64,000 bases of DNA from a virus, in IMG/VR virus record IMGVR_UViG_3300020183_000067, positions 1 through 64,000 of that record; one strand, 5' to 3'. Shown piece after piece: positions 9,002 through 17,969 of the stretch (positions are counted from its first letter, which is position 1; each line of letters opens with the position of its first letter). Position numbers and translations under genes: made by a program. The notes under the pieces were generated by a model. That model did no database searches. It worked only from the letters and a program-made list of their open reading frames with translations, and was not told the DNA's origin.

Positions 9002-9184
9002 TTAACTTTGAGGATCGGCATCCTGAAATGTCTTTTTTAGAATAATATCTTTAATTGCTTCCAGCCAAAAAACAGTTTCTGGCTCTGAAAAATCACTTTT
9101 GTAAACAAGGTTGGCGTTTGTTATTTTGATATTAATATTGAATTCTTTTTCTTCACTTTGCTCAATTACATTATCTTCTGACAT
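9002..9184 (-). CDS. Unknown 60-aa acidic protein
   Basis: MSEDNVIEQSEEKEFNINIK... A short acidic N-terminus followed by a segment (ITNANLVYKSDFSEPETVFW) with beta and helix potential. Its ATG overlaps the stop of the upstream gene by 1 bp. It sits next to the portal gene in the same direction. No family recognised; small acidic proteins at this place are often head-assembly helpers, but that is only context. Confidence 0.5.
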   Translation of the reverse strand: MSEDNVIEQSEEKEFNINIKITNANLVYKSDFSEPETVFWLEAIKDIILKKTFQDADPQS

Positions 9185-9384
9185 TATTTTACCTTTTTTG
9201 TTGTGTTTTGTGGGGTTTCAAAATCATCTTTAGACGATTCTACTTTGGCGTGCATTTGGTTTAACAGTTGCTGCGAAAGTTGTTTGATTGTTGCTTCTTT
9301 AACAACTACTTCAGTAATTAACTGAGATATCTTTTCTTGAAAAGATTGTATAATTAAATTAACATCTAAATTTTGATCATTCAT
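9184..9384 (-). CDS. Unknown 66-aa coiled-coil protein
   Basis: Start placed at MNDQNLDVNLIIQSFQEKIS (ATG 9384) rather than the longer in-frame start at 9420, because the latter overlaps the upstream gene; neither has a strong SD. The protein is mostly a predicted coiled coil (LITEVVVKEATIKQLSQQLL) with a Lys-rich end. It is 8 bp after the S74-domain gene. A multimeric structural or chaperone role would fit, but function is unknown. Confidence 0.5.
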   Translation of the reverse strand: MNDQNLDVNLIIQSFQEKISQLITEVVVKEATIKQLSQQLLNQMHAKVESSKDDFETPQNTTKKVK

Positions 9385-9391
9385 AGTTGAA

Positions 9392-9850
9392 TTATACCAG
9401 ACGAGATTCCAGTTCGTCAACTTTTGCAGAAAGTTCTTGAAATGACTTAACTAAATAAGGAATTAAACTTTCCATAATAACTGTCCATGGTCTGGTACTT
9501 GCATTTTCTCCGCCAACAACAACTGAATCTGGAAGAATTTCATAAAGCTGTTGAGCTAAAAAACCTAATTTTTCTTTATTAAGACTATCTGATTTGTAAG
9601 TAAAAGACTTTACGTTAATATTATTAATAATATCACTTGCATTGATTTGTTTGTTAATAATATTTTTTAATCTTTCATCAGAAAGATTTTGTGGCCCCAA
9701 CGGACCATATCTATAGCCTGCATAACTTTGTATTTGAATAAAGTTTACATCGTATATGCCTCGTTCAACTTTAATTCCACCCTCTTCAATTTCAACGTCA
9801 TTGAACGTAATTACGTTATGATATCCGGTAACTATTGAAATTATCAACAT
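9392..9850 (-). CDS. Peptidase S74 intramolecular chaperone domain of tail fibre
   Basis: 152 aa containing NLSDERLKNIINKQINASDI, KLGFLAQQLYEILPD and a C-terminal coiled coil (LVKSFQELSAKVDELESRLV): the endosialidase-type S74 chaperone/auto-protease, which trimerises fibres and then cleaves itself off; the Ser-Asp of LSDE is the expected catalytic pair. It overlaps the upstream fibre frame by 35 bp in a different frame and its ATG has no SD, so I think it is the C-terminus of the fibre at 9816-10995, separated by a one-base shift near 9816-9850. Confidence 0.8.
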   Translation of the reverse strand: MLIISIVTGYHNVITFNDVEIEEGGIKVERGIYDVNFIQIQSYAGYRYGPLGPQNLSDERLKNIINKQINASDIINNINVKSFTYKSDSLNKEKLGFLAQQLYEILPDSVVVGGENASTRPWTVIMESLIPYLVKSFQELSAKVDELESRLV

Positions 9851-10934
9851 AATACGTATTTGTAATAATTTTTGAACTAGTATTTAATGCTATATTTGAA
9901 CTCCATGTATTGTTTATACCAGCCATTCCACTAGATGAAGATGTTAGGCTTCCTGATGCAATAGAATAGCTTCCAATAGACCCCGCAGTGGCGGTAATTA
10001 TTCCATTTGTACTAACCCTAAAAGGAGCGATGCCAAATGTTTCACTGCCTAAATAAATACCATTAGAATCTGCTTTAAATACACTTGCTCCTGAACCAAT
10101 CTTTATGGTTCCACCATCTAATGCTCCAGTAAAAGTTCCAGAAGCTGAAGAAAGAGATCCAGTAAAAGTTCCAGAAGCTGAAGAAAGAGATCCAGACAAT
10201 GATAAGTTTGTGCCATCAAACAACAAATACTGTGAACCAGTGCCGACCTTGAAAGTTACTGGAGTAGATGGAGGACCAACAGTGGAGGGAAGCCAAAAGT
10301 TATGGGTATTTAAATTTATTGAACCAGCTGATATAGAACCTCTAATTTGCGTTGCATCAAAGATAGCTTGACCATTACCTGCAATCAACCAACCGGTATT
10401 ACCAGTTGTCCACGAACCAGCCACTAATTGTCCATCATAGGTGCTTGATTTTATTACTGAGGTTGATCCAGCTAATGATATTGTATGTGCACCTATTGTT
10501 CCGGCTGTAATTTTATTAGCAGTTAAATTATTTATATATTGAGATTCGATTAATGGAGTATTCCCAGATGCTGCGATTCCCGAATAATCACTTTTTGCTC
10601 CACTTGTACTTACTGTTCTTACTCTTCCTGAATAAGTTGTAGGTGTTGAATCAGTAGAGTTTGTTACGGCAACTGTAAAAACATTTGCTTTTGCCCTGCC
10701 AGTTTTTATTGGAGAACCTGTGCCGCCTGCATTGTCGTATAGCTCATACTCAAAATAATCCAAGTCAATATCATTGACAGCCGTAAAAGAATACATAACT
10801 GTCTCAAAGCTTGCTGCCAAAGTTAAACCAACAATAGGAGAAGGATTTGATGAAGATGCTGCAGAGGGAGTCTTCACTCTTATCACTTCTGGTGAAGAAT
10901 CAACAGCTGATATTTCAGCGTTTTTTGGTTTCAA
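9816..10934 (-). CDS. Tail fibre/spike shaft, central frame (372 aa)
   Basis: Starts with a fibronectin-like region (LYDNAGGTGSPIKTGRAK, TYSGRVRTVS), then NNLTANKITAGTIGAHTISL and ATQIRGSISAGSINLNTHNF, the classic 'I.A..I.aGtI.a..I' motif of phage fibre and host-specificity proteins, then two copies of a 12-residue GSLSSASGTFTG-type repeat (plus-strand 10129-10194). Ends in a truncated frame where S74 continues in another. True gene probably 9392-10995 with two shifts. Role: host recognition. Confidence 0.7.
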   Translation of the reverse strand: MKPKNAEISAVDSSPEVIRVKTPSAASSSNPSPIVGLTLAASFETVMYSFTAVNDIDLDYFEYELYDNAGGTGSPIKTGRAKANVFTVAVTNSTDSTPTTYSGRVRTVSTSGAKSDYSGIAASGNTPLIESQYINNLTANKITAGTIGAHTISLAGSTSVIKSSTYDGQLVAGSWTTGNTGWLIAGNGQAIFDATQIRGSISAGSINLNTHNFWLPSTVGPPSTPVTFKVGTGSQYLLFDGTNLSLSGSLSSASGTFTGSLSSASGTFTGALDGGTIKIGSGASVFKADSNGIYLGSETFGIAPFRVSTNGIITATAGSIGSYSIASGSLTSSSSGMAGINNTWSSNIALNTSSKIITNTYYVDNFNSYRIS

Positions 10935-10995
10935 CGAAAAAAGATAGTTGGAATTGGGCTTGAGTCCGTGTTACTGTTTTCTTTATAATTGTCAT
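10915..10995 (-). CDS. N-terminal piece of the tail fibre, frame-shifted
   Basis: ATG at 10995 (its A is shared with the stop of the upstream gene, TAATG) gives MTIIKKTVTRTQAQFQLSFF and a stop after 26 residues. Shifting frame near CAAGCC gives QPNSNYLFSLKPKNAEIS and joins the main fibre frame, a more sensible N-terminus for a beta-domain ('NSNYLFSL.P'). The main frame alone lacks a proper start with SD. Interpreted as one gene with a single-base indel. Confidence 0.55.
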   Translation of the reverse strand: MTIIKKTVTRTQAQFQLSFFVETKKR

Positions 10996-11963
10996 TATCT
11001 TATTGCTCCAGTGCTAATGAATGCTATTGCAGAATCTATTTCTTCTGCATTCAAGGTCAAATTGTAATTTTTGCTGAAGGCATACTGTGTTATATTGACA
11101 GAGGATGCTGAGGATAGAGGATTTTTTTCTGAAAGAAGTTCTACCTCAAAAGAATAGTCGCTGTATTGCTCTTCTTTTGTTAGCGTATCAATATCTAGCG
11201 CATTAAAATTATATATTAGCGTATTTAAATTGCTAGACACAAAATACAAATCTATATTTGTTTCTTCTTTTACAACAATTTGTCCACTTGCGCTTGGAGT
11301 AGTTTTTGTTATTTTTACTTTTATTTTTCCTCTGTTTGGTCCCTTGTCTCCAAAAATTTTTAATCTTGGACCGCTGAATGATCCTACTATTTTTGAGCCT
11401 GGAGAGCTAGTTTCCCCATTTGTCCATAAAAAAGAATTTCCAAAATAACCTATTGTTACATCACGTGTATTGAGTGAATCTTTTTTCACATTATGAGAAT
11501 AGTAATCAATTAAGTTGTTCCCAGTTCCAGAGGTTGATGCTATGTAGCTTGTTGGGTTATTGGAGGCGCTAGTAGAAATATAATTTGATGCAGATAATTC
11601 AATATACTGCACATTGTCTGAGTGATAATACAGATAATACGCACCTTCTGGTTTCAATCCTTTATTAACATTTGTAACAGATTTAAAATATAAAATATTG
11701 TCAGAATCCACTCCACTATATGTCACTGTTTTTGTATTTCCTATTTCATATACAACAACAAAAGAATCTTGATCAAAAGATTTAACAATAGAATTAGAAC
11801 TCTGCGAAAAAACCTGTCCTATACTGTAGTTTTCTAGAGAAATCCCTATCCAATCTCCAATTTTTAAATTGTCTGATAAAAAAGGAAAAACTATCAATCT
11901 TCTTACAGGAGGCGTAATTGAAGTTGCCAAAGATGAATTAGTATAATATTTAAACCAAGCCAT
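10995..11963 (-). CDS. Tail/baseplate structural protein (322 aa)
   Basis: 322 aa, MAWFKYYTNSSLATSITPPV..., beta-rich with many Asn/Ser/Tyr, no catalytic motif or membrane span. A C-terminal 'LTLNAEEIDSAIAFISTGAI' helix closes it. It is coupled to the fibre gene (TAATG) and 2 bp from the upstream 534-aa gene, so is part of the tail-tip module. Position and composition support a baseplate or fibre-connector protein; no specific family recognised. Confidence 0.55.
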   Translation of the reverse strand: MAWFKYYTNSSLATSITPPVRRLIVFPFLSDNLKIGDWIGISLENYSIGQVFSQSSNSIVKSFDQDSFVVVYEIGNTKTVTYSGVDSDNILYFKSVTNVNKGLKPEGAYYLYYHSDNVQYIELSASNYISTSASNNPTSYIASTSGTGNNLIDYYSHNVKKDSLNTRDVTIGYFGNSFLWTNGETSSPGSKIVGSFSGPRLKIFGDKGPNRGKIKVKITKTTPSASGQIVVKEETNIDLYFVSSNLNTLIYNFNALDIDTLTKEEQYSDYSFEVELLSEKNPLSSASSVNITQYAFSKNYNLTLNAEEIDSAIAFISTGAIR

Positions 11964-11965
11964 AG

Positions 11966-13570
11966 TTAAATCTCTTTATACAAAATTTCAAAATCATAAC
12001 TATTTATTTTATCATCCTCTATTTCTATGTCAAAAGAAACATCAAAATCATAACCTCCGCCTATTTTTGAGACAGCATTGAATCCCGTAACAACTAAATT
12101 TGAATATGGTTTGTTATCTTCAAACCTATAATACTCCTCTCTTGCTGATTCATAATCTATAGAGTTTGCATTTATCGCATAGCTTCCATCTGTCATGTTG
12201 TGAGTATGATTTGCTAGATCCATACCTGCAATCGTGGCACCCTCCGCAAATGTAATTGGCCCATATATTGTTCCGCCATCAATTCTCAAATATTGAGGAT
12301 GAGCATCTCCGTCTATGTCGTCTAAATCGTCATGAGAAGACCTAAGACTTTCTCTTTTTGATGAATCAACAACAATAGAACTAAATGCTTCGACGTATTT
12401 TTTTACATCATCTGATGATGGATCTGTCAAAAACGGTTGTCTTAATTTTCCTATTGATTCCATTTGTATAAGATAGTTTATGTATCTTCTTTTTAAGTTT
12501 ATATTTTCAACAAAGGCAGAAAGTCTCTTGCCCAATGTAATTCTTCTTTCAACAAGGTCTGCAGTTATTGATCCAAGATTTCCAACTATCGCATTGTTTG
12601 CAACGACCAGTTCTCCGGTCAAGGTTGGCAGTTGCAAAGACATTGACGTTGTTGACATATCCAGCATGAGTGGCTCTAGCAATTTAGACTTGAATGTTAA
12701 CACAGGTAACAAAAAGTTGTTGTAAAACATTTGAGATGTGTCTGAGCTATCTCTTTTTACTAAATGAATCAAAGAATTAATTTCAGACGCTATTGAATTT
12801 ATTTTGATCGAAAAAAATGCTTGAAATTGCGCGGCTTGTTTTGCAGAGACTTGATCCAACTCGGATTGTGGGAGTGAGACTGGTAGGGTTGTAATTTCCT
12901 TGGCAAATTGCTTCGTATAATGCGTAACTGTTTTTGCCCAGTCTGTGAGATGTTTTGCAATTTCGCTTTCGGTTTCATTATTATATGTCTCCCCAAAATA
13001 ATTAACAGATATATTTTTTATTAACATTATTTCATCATACAAATGCTCCAACATTTTTTTAATTGCATATAAATGTCCAAAGCTAGTCTGAGATATGACA
13101 AGTTCATATTGTTTTATGAATTCTCTACAGGCTCTGCATTGATGACTCGCTGCAAAAATGTATTCTTGATAACAAATAAAACTAGGTTTTGGATTTTCCA
13201 CTTGTATTGTGAATGTTCCTTCTTCGGAATCAAATTGTGTCTTTTTGTTGTGTTTTTCAACATCTTTCCAAACTGCAGTATGAGCTGAATCAATTTTTGA
13301 GTTAACATAAGGATTAATATTAACACTTTCAAGATTTGTTTCAACCTCACTTAACAGGTTGTATATTATTTTTTCGCACTCAAATATATAAGATCTAACG
13401 TCTTTTATTTTTATTTGAGATACTGAATTATCAAACGCATAAGGAGAACGCTGTGTTTGGTTAAATTCTTCTATTCTTTTTTCAAGCGAATTTAAACTAG
13501 ACGTATTTGATATTGGTTCTGCAAATACATCTTCTACCGCATTTGAATTTCCTAGACCATAATTAGCCAT
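11966..13570 (-). CDS. Virion protein with helical body and fibre-type C-terminus (534 aa)
   Basis: Residues 1-380 are mainly helical (long coiled-coil stretches, HQCRACREFIKQYELVISQ); residues ~400-470 switch to a fibre-type motif, DDLDDIDGDAHPQYLRIDGG then TIYGPITFAEGATI and ANHTHNMTDGS, the 'HPQYL' cassette of tail-fibre and baseplate proteins. A C-terminal Ig-like segment follows. The composition suggests a neck/tail protein that attaches fibres. It begins 10 bp after the terminase stop. Confidence 0.6.
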   Translation of the reverse strand: MANYGLGNSNAVEDVFAEPISNTSSLNSLEKRIEEFNQTQRSPYAFDNSVSQIKIKDVRSYIFECEKIIYNLLSEVETNLESVNINPYVNSKIDSAHTAVWKDVEKHNKKTQFDSEEGTFTIQVENPKPSFICYQEYIFAASHQCRACREFIKQYELVISQTSFGHLYAIKKMLEHLYDEIMLIKNISVNYFGETYNNETESEIAKHLTDWAKTVTHYTKQFAKEITTLPVSLPQSELDQVSAKQAAQFQAFFSIKINSIASEINSLIHLVKRDSSDTSQMFYNNFLLPVLTFKSKLLEPLMLDMSTTSMSLQLPTLTGELVVANNAIVGNLGSITADLVERRITLGKRLSAFVENINLKRRYINYLIQMESIGKLRQPFLTDPSSDDVKKYVEAFSSIVVDSSKRESLRSSHDDLDDIDGDAHPQYLRIDGGTIYGPITFAEGATIAGMDLANHTHNMTDGSYAINANSIDYESAREEYYRFEDNKPYSNLVVTGFNAVSKIGGGYDFDVSFDIEIEDDKINSYDFEILYKEI

Positions 13571-13579
13571 AATCTTTCC

Positions 13580-15085
13580 TTAAAATGTTTCCCTTCTAAT
13601 TGGCGAACCAGTTTTTCTAGAAGGTCCTTTTTTAAAATAAGCTTTTGCTGCTATTGGTTGAGTTCTATTAATTATTTTTGTTTCAGAACTTGTTTTTTCA
13701 TCATCATCTTTGTTACTTTGTCCGGGCATAAAAAAAGTGTTAGAAAAACTGCTTGTCTTTGTAGTATATCTTGTTTTGTGTAAATCGTTGTAATTTTCTG
13801 TTATTGATAACAAAGCTAGAATCAACGCATCGTGAGCATGATCTTGCGCTGACCCAGCTGCTTCAAAAACTGGCCTACCAGTTTGAGTAGTTCTTAAAAC
13901 TACGTAAGATATTAGTTGCATATACAACTCATCGTCTTTTTCTGGAGCAACTAATATTTCTCTTTCTAAATATTGTCTTAAGTTGTCCACCATATATGGT
14001 TTTATTTCCTTTTTAACTGGCAATTTAGTGTATGGGTCCCTAATTTCTATTGCCTCTGCAAAGCTAACCCCTTTAACTTTTTGTTTTAGTCCAGATATTG
14101 GATTCTCTACACCATACTTGTGCAAAAGCTCTACTTGAACTTCTCCAAAACCTCTATCAACATATATGTGTTTTGGCTGAAATATATCATTTAATTCAAC
14201 TATTTTGGAGACGGCTTTAGTCAAAGTATATTCGGATTTTTGTATTTCTTCTCTATAGGCAACTTTTACTTTGTTTCTAAATCTTTCTTCTTCATATATA
14301 TCAGAGCAAGCTTCTAAAATTACGACATTTGTTCCTGCTCCATATTTGTCCCAGTCAACTCCCATAACAAAAAAACTTCTTGCAGAGTTTATCTCTGGAA
14401 TATAATTCCAGCTTGGAGATATAAACGCCTTGTCAACATATTTTCTTGGATATACGCCCTCTGCGTCTTCACCCCAATCAGCTTCTATTTCGTGTCTGTA
14501 TCCAATTTCTGAATATTGTTCTCTGAATTCATCTTCTTGATCTTTGGAAAAAAAAGGATTGCAGTAAGAAGGAAACCAAAATTCTTTGAATCTAGCGCTT
14601 CTGCACCATTCCCAAAATCTTTCTCTTCTACCAGTTGGAGTAGATGCACCAATCAAAACTTTGTCAAGTTGATCTTCTGCTGTTTTCTGCAGCATAGCAT
14701 AAAGTGCGTCTAAATCGTCTGCATGCATGTAGTCCATTTCATCAAGAACAATGACATGTGCCTCCTGACCTCTGGCTACGTCGGATTTACCACCTGACCT
14801 CATTCCAGATGTAAAAAATCTTACTGTAGAGCCATTTGTAAATTGAATCATAAATTGAGGAGACGTTACTTTTCTTATTATTGAATTCATAACTATTTCA
14901 TTTTTAGAAGCTAGTTTCAATATCTCTTGATAAATTAATTCAACATGAGATTTCATTGGTGCAATAACAAGACATCTTCCGTCTTTGTGAGTATAGCTAT
15001 AGTGCAATAGATATATTGCCATACTAAAAGTCTTACCAAGACGACGACCAGCTCTTAAGACTTTTCTCAAAGCTGGGTCGCGCAA
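13580..15085 (-). CDS. Terminase large subunit, ATPase-nuclease (main frame)
   Basis: Packaging motor. Walker A-type RAGRRLGKT (residues 11-19), Walker B VIVLDEMD (111-118, Asp115-Glu116), coupling 'GASTPTGR', and an RNase H-like nuclease beginning FFVMGVDWDKYGAGTNVVIL with later 'IYVDRGFG' and 'DHAHDALILAL' (metal-binding Asp residues). N-terminal 'RRLGKT' in place of GxGKT is common in large terminases. The frame lacks its natural N-terminus, which continues in 15129-15455; full gene about 624 aa, a normal size. Acts at the portal vertex to pump DNA into proheads. Confidence 0.9.
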   Translation of the reverse strand: MRDPALRKVLRAGRRLGKTFSMAIYLLHYSYTHKDGRCLVIAPMKSHVELIYQEILKLASKNEIVMNSIIRKVTSPQFMIQFTNGSTVRFFTSGMRSGGKSDVARGQEAHVIVLDEMDYMHADDLDALYAMLQKTAEDQLDKVLIGASTPTGRRERFWEWCRSARFKEFWFPSYCNPFFSKDQEDEFREQYSEIGYRHEIEADWGEDAEGVYPRKYVDKAFISPSWNYIPEINSARSFFVMGVDWDKYGAGTNVVILEACSDIYEEERFRNKVKVAYREEIQKSEYTLTKAVSKIVELNDIFQPKHIYVDRGFGEVQVELLHKYGVENPISGLKQKVKGVSFAEAIEIRDPYTKLPVKKEIKPYMVDNLRQYLEREILVAPEKDDELYMQLISYVVLRTTQTGRPVFEAAGSAQDHAHDALILALLSITENYNDLHKTRYTTKTSSFSNTFFMPGQSNKDDDEKTSSETKIINRTQPIAAKAYFKKGPSRKTGSPIRRETF

Positions 15086-15128
15086 AATTAACGTTTGATA
15101 AACTCTTGTTTCTGCATCAAGAAAATGT

Positions 15129-15455
15129 TTAGCCCATACGCACGGATCTTTTGCTATGTGTATTTGCTTTTGTTGTTCTGCCGATATTCCGAAGTTCTAA
15201 TAAATCATTATCTATTTCAAAAGGTTCATCTATCAAAAGAGATAATTCCCTATTTGTCATAGGTCTGCCAGTTACTTGTTCTCCATCAGCCCAGTTAAGA
15301 TGTTGAAGTTTATTTGCAAATACCCATTCAATTCTATTAATTTGCTTAAATGTTTCAATGTCTTGAGCTTTAATTAGTTCAATTAAATCTTCTCTAGAAA
15401 GTTGTTCTAAATCTTGTCTAAATTTTTTCGTTTTAGATGATAGTGCTGCTGTCAT
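15129..15455 (-). CDS. N-terminal part of terminase large subunit, frame-shifted
   Basis: ATG at 15455 gives MTAALSSKTKKFRQDLEQLS and a helical region to DNDLLELR, then this frame becomes nonsense (TTKANTHSKRSVRMG). The other frame from the same place reads GISAEQQKQIHIAKDPCVWA followed by KHFLDAETRVYQTLILRDPA, the conserved 'kdp..wa...L....r.YQ...l.dp..rkvlr.gRr.GKT' lead-in to the terminase ATPase. One base (near 15190) separates the two. I therefore consider it the real terminase N-terminus, not a separate gene. Confidence 0.7.
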   Translation of the reverse strand: MTAALSSKTKKFRQDLEQLSREDLIELIKAQDIETFKQINRIEWVFANKLQHLNWADGEQVTGRPMTNRELSLLIDEPFEIDNDLLELRNIGRTTKANTHSKRSVRMG

Positions 15456-15457
15456 AA

Positions 15458-17071
15458 TTATCCAAATTGTGCTGCCAGCATAGAGCCCTCAGAGCCGAGC
15501 ATGCTCCTTGCGTTTAATCTTGAATTCTGTATAGCCATAACTCCCCTTGCTCTTGATGTAGCCGCAACTTCATTATCCTTATATCCCGCTCCAAAAATGG
15601 GTTTGTTAATGCTTCCCTTCATTGATTTAAGTGCTTCTTTTTGAAAATTAATCCCACCCATTATGGCGTTGCCTACGCCCTTGCCCACATCATAGGCAAG
15701 AGTTGCCCATCCATAGGCGCTGAATGCTTTACCTGCAAGTTTACCATATGTGCCTAAATAATGTCCACCCATTTTTAAGGCAGTTCCATATTGCTTTTCT
15801 CTAAGTGCTTTCATACCAACTTGACCAGCTACGCTTCTCATAGCCTTGACATCTCCGGTTTTTAACAAGTTCATTGCATCGTCTGCATAGCTTGCCCCTG
15901 GCAGAAAACCACCAACTTTAAGAGCATGGGTTGCATCATCTACAAGTCCAGTAGGCCCGAACAATCCTGTCGATCCAATTTTAGTGGTTTCCATTGCACG
16001 ACCAAAAGATCCTGCAACTCTTTTAGCTATTTTTTCATTTGATACTAATACCTTTGAAAAGTCTCCACTAATTATTCTTCCATATCCAAAAAGGTCTTTA
16101 GTTATTTGACCCGGTATAGTGTGCATTAACTTTTCTGTTATGCTCATCCCGCCCATTCCTGCTCTTATGACATCATCGTATGTTCCCGACTTAATTGCAG
16201 CATTAATCGCATCGTCTGTTATAGATGCAGGATCCATTATTGCTCCGAGTCCAGATCTTGCTAATTCATTTCTAACAATACTTTGCATAAATGGCGCATT
16301 TGTCTGTTTGCCCAACTTAAGCAAATTAGATTCTAATCTAGCTAGATTGGCTTCTGCTTTTGCTCCTCTTGCAAGAGTTCTTCTTTGTGCCCTAGTTGCT
16401 GTTGCTTCATCAAAACCCGGACTTGCCCTTAACGCATCTGCTGCCTTTTTAGCTTCTTGGAAATTGTCTGCTCTACTTGCCGTATTTAATCTACCAAAAA
16501 CACCACCTGTAAACAATGGATTTGCTTCACTTCCTGAATCAACTACGTCTCCAAAAAATTTTCTGGCTATGTTTTTCATAAACTTTGGCTTCAGCAACAT
16601 GTCCGAAACAAAAGCTCCACCTTGATATGGTGTATATGGAGCATTTCTGCCGGATACACCACCTAGCCTTGCAACTGAGTCAAGTCTCACTCCGGCAAAA
16701 GGAGTAACGTTAGTTGCTTGCGCTTTTATTTTTTTGCCTGCAAATCTGCCAAGAAAATTTTTACCAAAAGCGTAATCTGCCGGGTCACTCATTGTTTGAT
16801 CAATGTATGCCCCTGTTCTTCTGCCTATTGATTGTCTTAGCCCTTGTAATCTTGTGTTTTTTGTTCCTTCTCCGACATCAAGAAAACCTCCACTAAACAT
16901 TGTATTTGCGTAACGGGTCGCACCAAAAACAACGGACTGCGTTAGGCCCATCATTGGTATTGCACCCAAAATTTTTAGAGGCAATGGCGTCGACATTTGC
17001 ATAGGTTGCTGCATGGCCTGTTGCGCAGCCTGACCCTGCACTTGTGCTCCAAATTGATCCATTTCAGGCAT
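15458..17071 (-). CDS. Probable internal virion / ejection protein (537 aa)
   Basis: 537 aa, N-terminal Gln/Met-rich MPEMDQFGAQVQGQAAQQAM, then an overall helical, Ala/Gly/Lys-rich sequence with basic patches (ARGAKAEANLARLESNLLKL) and hydrophobic Gly-rich segments near residue 440-470 (YGWATLAYDVGKGVGNAIMG). No enzyme motif. It overlaps the 298-aa gene by 1 bp and lies 2 bp from the terminase piece. Basic helical proteins with glycine-zipper-like segments next to other such genes resemble internal head/ejection proteins; this is inference. Confidence 0.5.
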   Translation of the reverse strand: MPEMDQFGAQVQGQAAQQAMQQPMQMSTPLPLKILGAIPMMGLTQSVVFGATRYANTMFSGGFLDVGEGTKNTRLQGLRQSIGRRTGAYIDQTMSDPADYAFGKNFLGRFAGKKIKAQATNVTPFAGVRLDSVARLGGVSGRNAPYTPYQGGAFVSDMLLKPKFMKNIARKFFGDVVDSGSEANPLFTGGVFGRLNTASRADNFQEAKKAADALRASPGFDEATATRAQRRTLARGAKAEANLARLESNLLKLGKQTNAPFMQSIVRNELARSGLGAIMDPASITDDAINAAIKSGTYDDVIRAGMGGMSITEKLMHTIPGQITKDLFGYGRIISGDFSKVLVSNEKIAKRVAGSFGRAMETTKIGSTGLFGPTGLVDDATHALKVGGFLPGASYADDAMNLLKTGDVKAMRSVAGQVGMKALREKQYGTALKMGGHYLGTYGKLAGKAFSAYGWATLAYDVGKGVGNAIMGGINFQKEALKSMKGSINKPIFGAGYKDNEVAATSRARGVMAIQNSRLNARSMLGSEGSMLAAQFG

Positions 17072-17967
17072 TAGTATCCGCCCCTTCTTGTATTGTGAGC
17101 GCCAAAAACTATGTCTCCTCTTGCATTTAATCTTTCTGCAGTTAAAAGTGATGAGTTGTAAAATGGAGATTCATTAATTATTTGCATGTTTGCTTTTCTA
17201 GCTTGATTTGTTGTTGCTATTGATCCACCTACAAACAATCCTCCCGCTGCAGCACCTGCAAGACCTCCATATGCAACTCCCGAAATTGCTCCTAGTGCTA
17301 GTCCCCTTCTGCCCCCTCCAAATCTAGGTCCCCTAGCTCCGATAGCACCGCCAGCAATTCCGCCTGTTAGCATTCCTAGCGTCATTGTAGTGTACCCTAT
17401 ATCCACAGCATCCCCAAATGTATCTGCAGGGAACCTAGTTGGATGTTGCGCTCTTGCTAGAGATCCTACTCCTCCAGTAGCCAAAGATCCAGTGGTTGCT
17501 CCAAGAGTAAGACCAGCAATTCCGCCAATTGTACCGCCTGCTAGCATTCCTGCTCTACCAAATCTTCTACCAAGCATTGCTCCGGCTGTTGCGCCAATAC
17601 CTCCACCACCAAATCCTCCAACACCCACTGCTGCAGGATTTGCCTTATCGGGATATAGCACTCCTAGCATCATTGTTGGAGTAAGTTTAGTGCCTAGCAT
17701 CTTCAGGTCTGCATCTGGATCATCAAAAGCAAGATCCATCGCTGCATCAGTCATTCCTCTTCCTAGGGTCTTTCCCAGGCCAGCAAGGAATAAACCTCCT
17801 AAAATAACGCTTCCAGCCACTTTTCGACGTGTAGAACCGCCTGGTCCCACAATTGCTCTACCCATATCGGATATCTCTGATAACGCAGGACTGCTTGATC
17901 CCACAATCGCTCTACCACTAGCGGCTAAAGATCTACCCCTAGCGGCTAAATTTGATAACACAGGCAT
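17071..17967 (-). CDS. Glycine-rich putative membrane-active virion protein (298 aa)
   Basis: 298 aa. Three clear hydrophobic glycine-zipper stretches: around residues 50-70 (GSVILGGLFLAGLGKTLGRG), 115-165 (GIGATAGAMLGRRFGRAGML then AGGTIGGIAGLTLGATTGSL) and 195-255 (LALGAISGVAYGGLAGAAAG). Such zippers let helices pack into bilayers and occur in phage proteins that form DNA-ejection channels. No signal peptide. Tightly linked: 1-bp overlap downstream, 2-bp gap upstream. Function inferred; could instead be a lysis or tail-tape-related protein. Confidence 0.5.
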   Translation of the reverse strand: MPVLSNLAARGRSLAASGRAIVGSSSPALSEISDMGRAIVGPGGSTRRKVAGSVILGGLFLAGLGKTLGRGMTDAAMDLAFDDPDADLKMLGTKLTPTMMLGVLYPDKANPAAVGVGGFGGGGIGATAGAMLGRRFGRAGMLAGGTIGGIAGLTLGATTGSLATGGVGSLARAQHPTRFPADTFGDAVDIGYTTMTLGMLTGGIAGGAIGARGPRFGGGRRGLALGAISGVAYGGLAGAAAGGLFVGGSIATTNQARKANMQIINESPFYNSSLLTAERLNARGDIVFGAHNTRRGGY

Positions 17968-17969
17968 TT

